Shown: positions 42,040 through 48,835 of the stretch, in pieces
Layout of the letters: the number at the start of each line of letters is the position of its first letter
Position numbering within the stretch: position 1 is the first letter of the stretch
Origin: Opitutus sp.
Lineage (GTDB): Bacteria > Verrucomicrobiota > Verrucomicrobiia > Opitutales > Opitutaceae
Assembly (NCBI GenBank): GCA_009695305.1
Contig: SIBG01000024.1
Coordinates: 1-48,835, forward strand
Direction of reading: 5' to 3'
Length of the DNA: 48,835 bases
Program-made: the position numbers and the translations under genes
The notes under the pieces: model-generated
Databases searched by the model: none
What the model saw: only the letters and a program-made list of their open reading frames with translations
What the model was told of the DNA's origin: nothing

Positions 42040-43358
42040 TTACTTCGCCGGGAGCGCGAGAATTGGAATGATGCTTCTTGCGCCGGGCCTCCGGTGATGA
42101 CCGGCGTCGTGCCATCGAGATAGACGTCGATTTCGCTGCGGACGCCAAAATCTCCGGCGAGATAAATGCCCGGCTCGATCGAGAAGCAGGTGTGCGGCAC
42201 GAGGCGGCGTTCGTCGTGGGTCTCAAAATTGTCCAGGTGCGTGCCGTTGCCGTGCACTTCTAGGTCGATCGAGTGACCGGTGCGGTGGATGAACTTGTCG
42301 CCGTAGCCGGCCTGCGTGATCACGCCGCGGGCGACGTCGTCGACTTCGAAGCCGGCGGGAAGCTGGCCGGCCGCGGCGCGAGTGCGGATGAATTCCACCG
42401 CCGCGTCCCGCGCGGCGGCGACGATCGTCCAGATTTTCTCGAAGCGCGCCGGCACCGTTTCGTCGACGACGCCCATCCAGGTGATGTCGGCGTTGACGGC
42501 GTTCGGCTCGCGGAGTTTGCCCGTGATGTCGATGAGCACGAGGTCGCCGCGGCGAATCGGCGTGCTGCGCGGACCGAGCGGGAAGTAGTGCGGGTCGGCG
42601 GCGTTGGCGTTGACGGCGACGATCGGCCGATCGTGGCCGAGACCGAGTTCCTCGGCGCGTTTGGCGCATTGCTCTTGGACGAGGCGCTCGTCGATGAATT
42701 CGCCGGCGCGGGTTGCGCGCGCGATTTGCGCCCAGGCTTCGTTGATCACCTGCCGGAGGACGGTGGCGGCGCGTTCGTGCTGGGCGCGCTGGGCCGGCGT
42801 CCACACGGCTTCGAATTGCTCCAGCAAGCCGCCCGAACTCACGACCGTTGCGCCGGTGCTGCGCACAAAGTCGATCGTGCCGGCATCGACGCGCGCGAGG
42901 TAGGGGATGCCCCCGTCCGGCGAATATTCCATGGCGACCCTCTTCTGGCTGACGAGCGTCGTGCGGATCGCGTCCTGCAGCGTCGGCCACGCGCTGTAGA
43001 CGGTCTTGGCGCCCGGTAAATGGTCAAGGCGGTGCGGTTCGATGGCGTGCACGATGCGCACGGGCGTGCCGGTCGCCGGGATGAAATAGAGCCAGCGGCG
43101 CGATGCGATGCCGGTGCCCGGCATGAGCAGGAGGCGGTTGGCGATTGGGTTGATACCGCGAAAATCGTAAAACAACCAGCCGTCAATGCCCGCCGCCTGC
43201 AGCGCGGATTGAATTTTTGCGACGCGGTCGGCGACGGCGGTGGCCGTCGGGGCGGTTCCGCGGGGTTCCGCGGCGAGGGCCGGTGCCGTCCAGCTAAGCG
43301 GGAAGACACCCAGCACAATTCCGACAAGCTGGGCGCGAACAGGTAGGGGGAGTTTCAT
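42040..43358 (-). CDS. M24 family metallopeptidase (Xaa-Pro aminopeptidase type), frameshifted at the extreme C-terminus
   Basis: A signal peptide (LVGIVLGVFPLSWTAPALAA) is followed by an N-terminal creatinase-like domain (about 40-190) and a pita-bread catalytic domain. All five metal ligands are present: Asp277 in LIDITG, Asp291 in ADITW, His362 in GHSIDLEVHG, Glu395 in SIEPGIYL and Glu409 in RSEIDVYLD. The enzyme probably removes N-terminal residues before proline in the periplasm. After ITGGPAQ (427) the frame shifts; in the neighbouring frame RSIIPILALPAK and TAA at 42040 give a natural family end. Read without the shift, the frame runs on to 41721 into the neighbouring pseudogene. Function is probably kept, because the active site is complete. 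Confidence 0.82.
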
Positions 43359-43476
43359 GGTCGTGGGGTAAAGAGAAAGCCAACGGCAGGTCGTGGGATG
43401 AAGCAAGTTGTGTCAGCGGCGCTTTCCCGCTTGCCGCGCGTTTCGGCGCTCTCAACCCTCGTCGAAATCTGCGCCC

Positions 43477-46716
<3,240 letters not shown>

Positions 46717-46723
46717 ATTTTTC

Positions 46724-46821
46724 TGTCATTGCGAGGAGCGCAGCGACGAAGCAATCCATCTGGCATTACAATGAACTCTAGCTGGATTGCCGCGCCCGGC
46801 TCTGCCAGGCTCGCAATGACA
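46724..46821. repeat. Dispersed repeat, TGTCATTGCGAGGAGCG type (full palindromic copy)
   Basis: TGTCATTGCGAGGAGCGCAG at the left is matched by CTCGCAATGACA at the right, with GACGAAGCAATCCATCTGGC and GCTGGATTGC between. It fills the gap between carB and the oxidoreductase gene and could end carB transcription as a long hairpin. Confidence 0.85.
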
Positions 46822-46830
46822 AATTAAGCC

Positions 46831-47799
46831 ATGCTCGCTATCCGCATTCACGAATCTGGCGGCGTCGACCAACTCCGCGCCGATGACGTGCCGGTGCCGA
46901 CGCCAGCGGCGGGCGAGATTCGTTTCAAAGTCGAGGCCGTCGGCCTCAACTTCATCGACACTTACAAGCGCAGCGGACTCTACCAGGTGCCACTCCCGCA
47001 CACGCTCGGCGGGGAGGCGGCCGGCGTCGTCACCGCGGTCGGGGCGGGGGTGGTCGATTTCAAGCCCGGCGACCGCGTCGCGAGTGCTGCGGTCAACGGC
47101 GCCTATGCGCACGAGGCGCTCACGCTCGCCGCGCAGACCGTGCGCATTCCGGCTGGCCTGACGTCGCAACAGGCGGCCGCCGTCCTGCTGCAAGGCATGA
47201 CCGCACATTACCTCGCGTGCGACACGTGGCCGCTCAAAGCTGGCGACACGGCGCTCGTGCACGCGGCCGCAGGCGGCGTGGGCTTGCTGCTCGTGCAAAT
47301 CGCGAAGCTGCGCGGGGCGCGGGTGTTCGCGACCGTCGGCACCGACGACAAGGCCAAGCTCGCGCGCGAAGCGGGCGCGGATGCCGTGTGTATCTACTCG
47401 CGGGAAAATTTCGCGGAAGCGGCGCGCGCCTTCACGGGCGGACGCGGCGTCGATGTCGTCTATGATGGCGTCGGCAAGGACACGTTCGAGGGCTCGCTCT
47501 CAAGTCTGCGTCCGCGCGGCATGCTCGCGACATTCGGCAACGCTTCCGGCGCCGTGCCGCCGTTCTCGCCGCTCCTGCTCTCGCAGAATGGCTCGCTGTT
47601 TCTCACGCGCCCGACGCTCGCGCATTACACGCTGACGACCGCGGAACTTCGCGCGCGCAGCGACGACCTGTTTGCGTGGATCGCGGCCGGCAAGCTGAAG
47701 GTGCGCGTCGGCGCGACCTTCGCGCTGACCGCCGCGGCCGACGCGCACCGCGCGCTCGAGAGCCGAGCGACGACCGGCAAAGTTCTGTTGCTCCCCTAA
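46831..47799 (+). CDS. Quinone oxidoreductase (zeta-crystallin type, MDR superfamily)
   Basis: A 322-residue NADPH-dependent oxidoreductase. The GroES-like N-terminal half has VEAVGLNFIDTYKRSGLY and LPHTLGGEAAGVV; the Rossmann half has HAAAGGVGLLLVQIAK (144-159), the glycine-rich NADPH-binding motif of quinone reductases, and VDVVYDGVGKDTFEGS. Structural and catalytic zinc-binding cysteines of alcohol dehydrogenases are missing, as expected for the QOR group. Only one nucleotide separates its stop from the purU start, suggesting a two-gene operon, though no metabolic link between the two is obvious. Confidence 0.9.
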   Translation: MLAIRIHESGGVDQLRADDVPVPTPAAGEIRFKVEAVGLNFIDTYKRSGLYQVPLPHTLGGEAAGVVTAVGAGVVDFKPGDRVASAAVNGAYAHEALTLAAQTVRIPAGLTSQQAAAVLLQGMTAHYLACDTWPLKAGDTALVHAAAGGVGLLLVQIAKLRGARVFATVGTDDKAKLAREAGADAVCIYSRENFAEAARAFTGGRGVDVVYDGVGKDTFEGSLSSLRPRGMLATFGNASGAVPPFSPLLLSQNGSLFLTRPTLAHYTLTTAELRARSDDLFAWIAAGKLKVRVGATFALTAAADAHRALESRATTGKVLLLP

Positions 47800-47800
47800 A

Positions 47801-48652
47801 ATGCAATCGCCTTCGACGCTGATCGCCCTCCTCCACGGCCCCGACCAACCCGGGCTCGTCGCCCGCGTGGCCGGATGGATTTTCGAGCGCGGCGGCAACA
47901 TCGTCCACGCGGACCAGCATCGTGATATGGAGCTTGGCGTCTTTTTCCAGCGCATCGAGTGGGAGCCGAAGGCGGGCGGACAGGCCGCCGCCGCGGCGTT
48001 TCGCGCCTTCGCCACCTCACTGGGCATGAACGTGCGCGTGACTTCTTCGAACGACCGGCCGCGGCTGGCGGTGCTGGTCTCAAAGGCAGATCATTGCCTC
48101 CACGACTTGGTGCTACGGTGGAAGGCCGGCGAGTTTGCCTGCGATCTCGTGGCGGTCGTCGCGAATCACGTGGACCTTGAGCCGGTCGTGCGCAGCTACG
48201 GGTTGGCGTTTCATCACCTCCCCGTGACCAAGGAGACGAAGGTCACCGCCGAGGCGCGGCAGCTCGCGTTGCTGCACGACCTCGGCGTCGAGCTCGTGGT
48301 GCTCGCGCGCTACATGCAGGTGCTGTCGGCGGATTTCTTGGAAAAATTTGGGCGACCGGTGATCAACATCCACCACTCGTTCCTGCCGGCATTTGCGGGT
48401 GGCAAACCTTATCATCAGGCGCACGCGCGCGGCGTAAAACTCATCGGTGCGACGGCGCATTACGCGACGCGTGACCTCGATGAAGGGCCGATCATCAATC
48501 AGGACGTGGCGCGCGTGACGCACCGCCACGGCGTCGATGACCTCATCCGCAAGGGCCGCGACCTCGAGAAGACCGTGCTGGCGCAGGCCGTGCGCTGGCA
48601 CCTTGAGGGCCGCGTGCTCGTCTACGGAAACAAGACTGTGGTGTTTGACTGA
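47801..48652 (+). CDS. purU: Formyltetrahydrofolate deformylase
   Basis: A 283-residue enzyme hydrolysing 10-formyl-THF to formate and THF, balancing one-carbon pools and feeding formate to PurT where present. An N-terminal ACT-like domain (ALLHGPDQPGLVARVAGWIF) is followed by a formyltransferase-like catalytic domain. Asn189 and His191 in VINIHHSFLPAF and Asp227 in RDLDEGPII form the catalytic trio, with IGATAHYATRDL before it. Length is normal. The start at 47801 follows the oxidoreductase stop by one nucleotide. Confidence 0.95.
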   Translation: MQSPSTLIALLHGPDQPGLVARVAGWIFERGGNIVHADQHRDMELGVFFQRIEWEPKAGGQAAAAAFRAFATSLGMNVRVTSSNDRPRLAVLVSKADHCLHDLVLRWKAGEFACDLVAVVANHVDLEPVVRSYGLAFHHLPVTKETKVTAEARQLALLHDLGVELVVLARYMQVLSADFLEKFGRPVINIHHSFLPAFAGGKPYHQAHARGVKLIGATAHYATRDLDEGPIINQDVARVTHRHGVDDLIRKGRDLEKTVLAQAVRWHLEGRVLVYGNKTVVFD

Positions 48653-48711
48653 GTGCGCGGACAATTGGCCGCCCGGTGGCGCCAGCGTTCATTCGCGATG
48701 GGTCCGATACC

Positions 48712-48727
48712 CCGAAGCTTGCTTCGG
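48712..48727 (+). other. Hairpin at the left end of an IS200/IS605-type element
   Basis: CCGAAGC and GCTTCGG form a 7-bp stem with two unpaired bases, 24 nt before a tnpA start. IS200/IS605 elements carry such subterminal hairpins as transposase recognition sites. The exact element boundary cannot be set without an empty site. Confidence 0.55.
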
Positions 48728-48751
48728 CTTGGTTGGATGGGAGGGTGAGGG

Positions 48752-48835
48752 ATGGAGAGTCGCTACATCCACAAGAGCCACAATGTGTCGGTGCTGATGT
48801 ATCATCTGGTGTGTGCGGCGAAGTATCGACGAGTG
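48752..48835 (+). mobile_element. tnpA: IS200/IS605-family transposase TnpA, first 28 codons (truncated by window end)
   Basis: From the ATG at 48752 the product reads MESRYIHKSHNVSVLMYHLV followed by CAAKYRRV. The HKSHNVSVLxYHLVCxxKYRR pattern is the characteristic start of Y1-type TnpA of IS200/IS605, which transposes as single-stranded DNA using an HUH active site and one tyrosine; both lie beyond this window. A GAGGGTGAGG stretch just upstream is a plausible ribosome-binding site. The element lies downstream of purU. Confidence 0.85.

Overview
The window reads as high-GC chromosomal DNA from a Verrucomicrobiota bacterium, most likely Opitutaceae-like. The grounds are a PVC-type HEAT-repeat protein ending in a CxxCH haem site, very large TonB-dependent receptors without an STN domain, a homospermidine synthase/ornithine decarboxylase pair, a GxxExxY protein, and weak or absent Shine-Dalgarno sites at many starts. 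The taxonomic call is inference; there is no rRNA gene in the window. Both edges look like insertion-sequence ends (an IS3-like terminus at the left, the start of an IS200/IS605 tnpA at the right), as expected of a contig that breaks at repeats.

Layout. 0-9.2 kb is a peptide-use region: an S9 peptidase, a truncated second S9 copy, and two tandem paralogous TonB-dependent receptors. The intact peptidase and both receptors share a GC-rich hairpin just upstream of the start codon. 9.2-13.7 kb holds a MOSC protein, a CCA-adding-type nucleotidyltransferase with a DUF423 protein, rplM-rpsI, and a TorF-like porin. 13.8-25.1 kb is an almost complete arginine locus: argC, then homospermidine synthase and ornithine decarboxylase, a nonsense-interrupted PIN-like gene, divergent argJ and argB, argD, argF, a GxxExxY gene bracketed by 31-nt inverted repeats, and argG. 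Together these make ornithine and arginine and can divert ornithine through putrescine to homospermidine. 25.2-29.8 kb holds a small secreted protein and a four-gene reverse-strand operon: a signal-peptide protein built of about 20 short [aromatic]-P-[L/F]-[aromatic] repeats, then MlaE-, MlaF- and MlaD-like subunits of an MCE lipid transporter.

30-37.9 kb contains a broken metallo-beta-lactamase-fold gene, rsmD and rsmE overlapping tail to tail, a phosphoribosyltransferase, a small membrane protein, a site-2 protease, and the PVC-type cytochrome-like protein. 38-43.4 kb contains tRNA-Gly(TCC), a PilC/GspF protein, a split and catalytically degenerate NtrC-like regulator, an alginate-lyase-like pseudogene and an M24 peptidase with a frameshift at its last residues. 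Lesions are unusually dense between 39.8 and 42.1 kb. 43.4-48.8 kb contains carB, a quinone oxidoreductase directly followed by purU, and the start of an IS200/IS605 transposase.

No stretch longer than 300 bases lacks a gene. The larger gaps (about 200-275 bases, before the second receptor, before the porin, between argJ and argB, upstream of the Mla operon, and before the phosphoribosyltransferase) hold terminators, hairpins or dispersed repeats as listed, and otherwise nothing recognisable. Several repeats of the TGTCATTGCGAGGAGCG type are scattered between genes. The most interesting items are the repeat protein co-transcribed with the MCE transporter, the inverted-repeat-bounded GxxExxY element, the shared hairpin leader of the peptidase and receptors, and the degenerate NtrC-like regulator.
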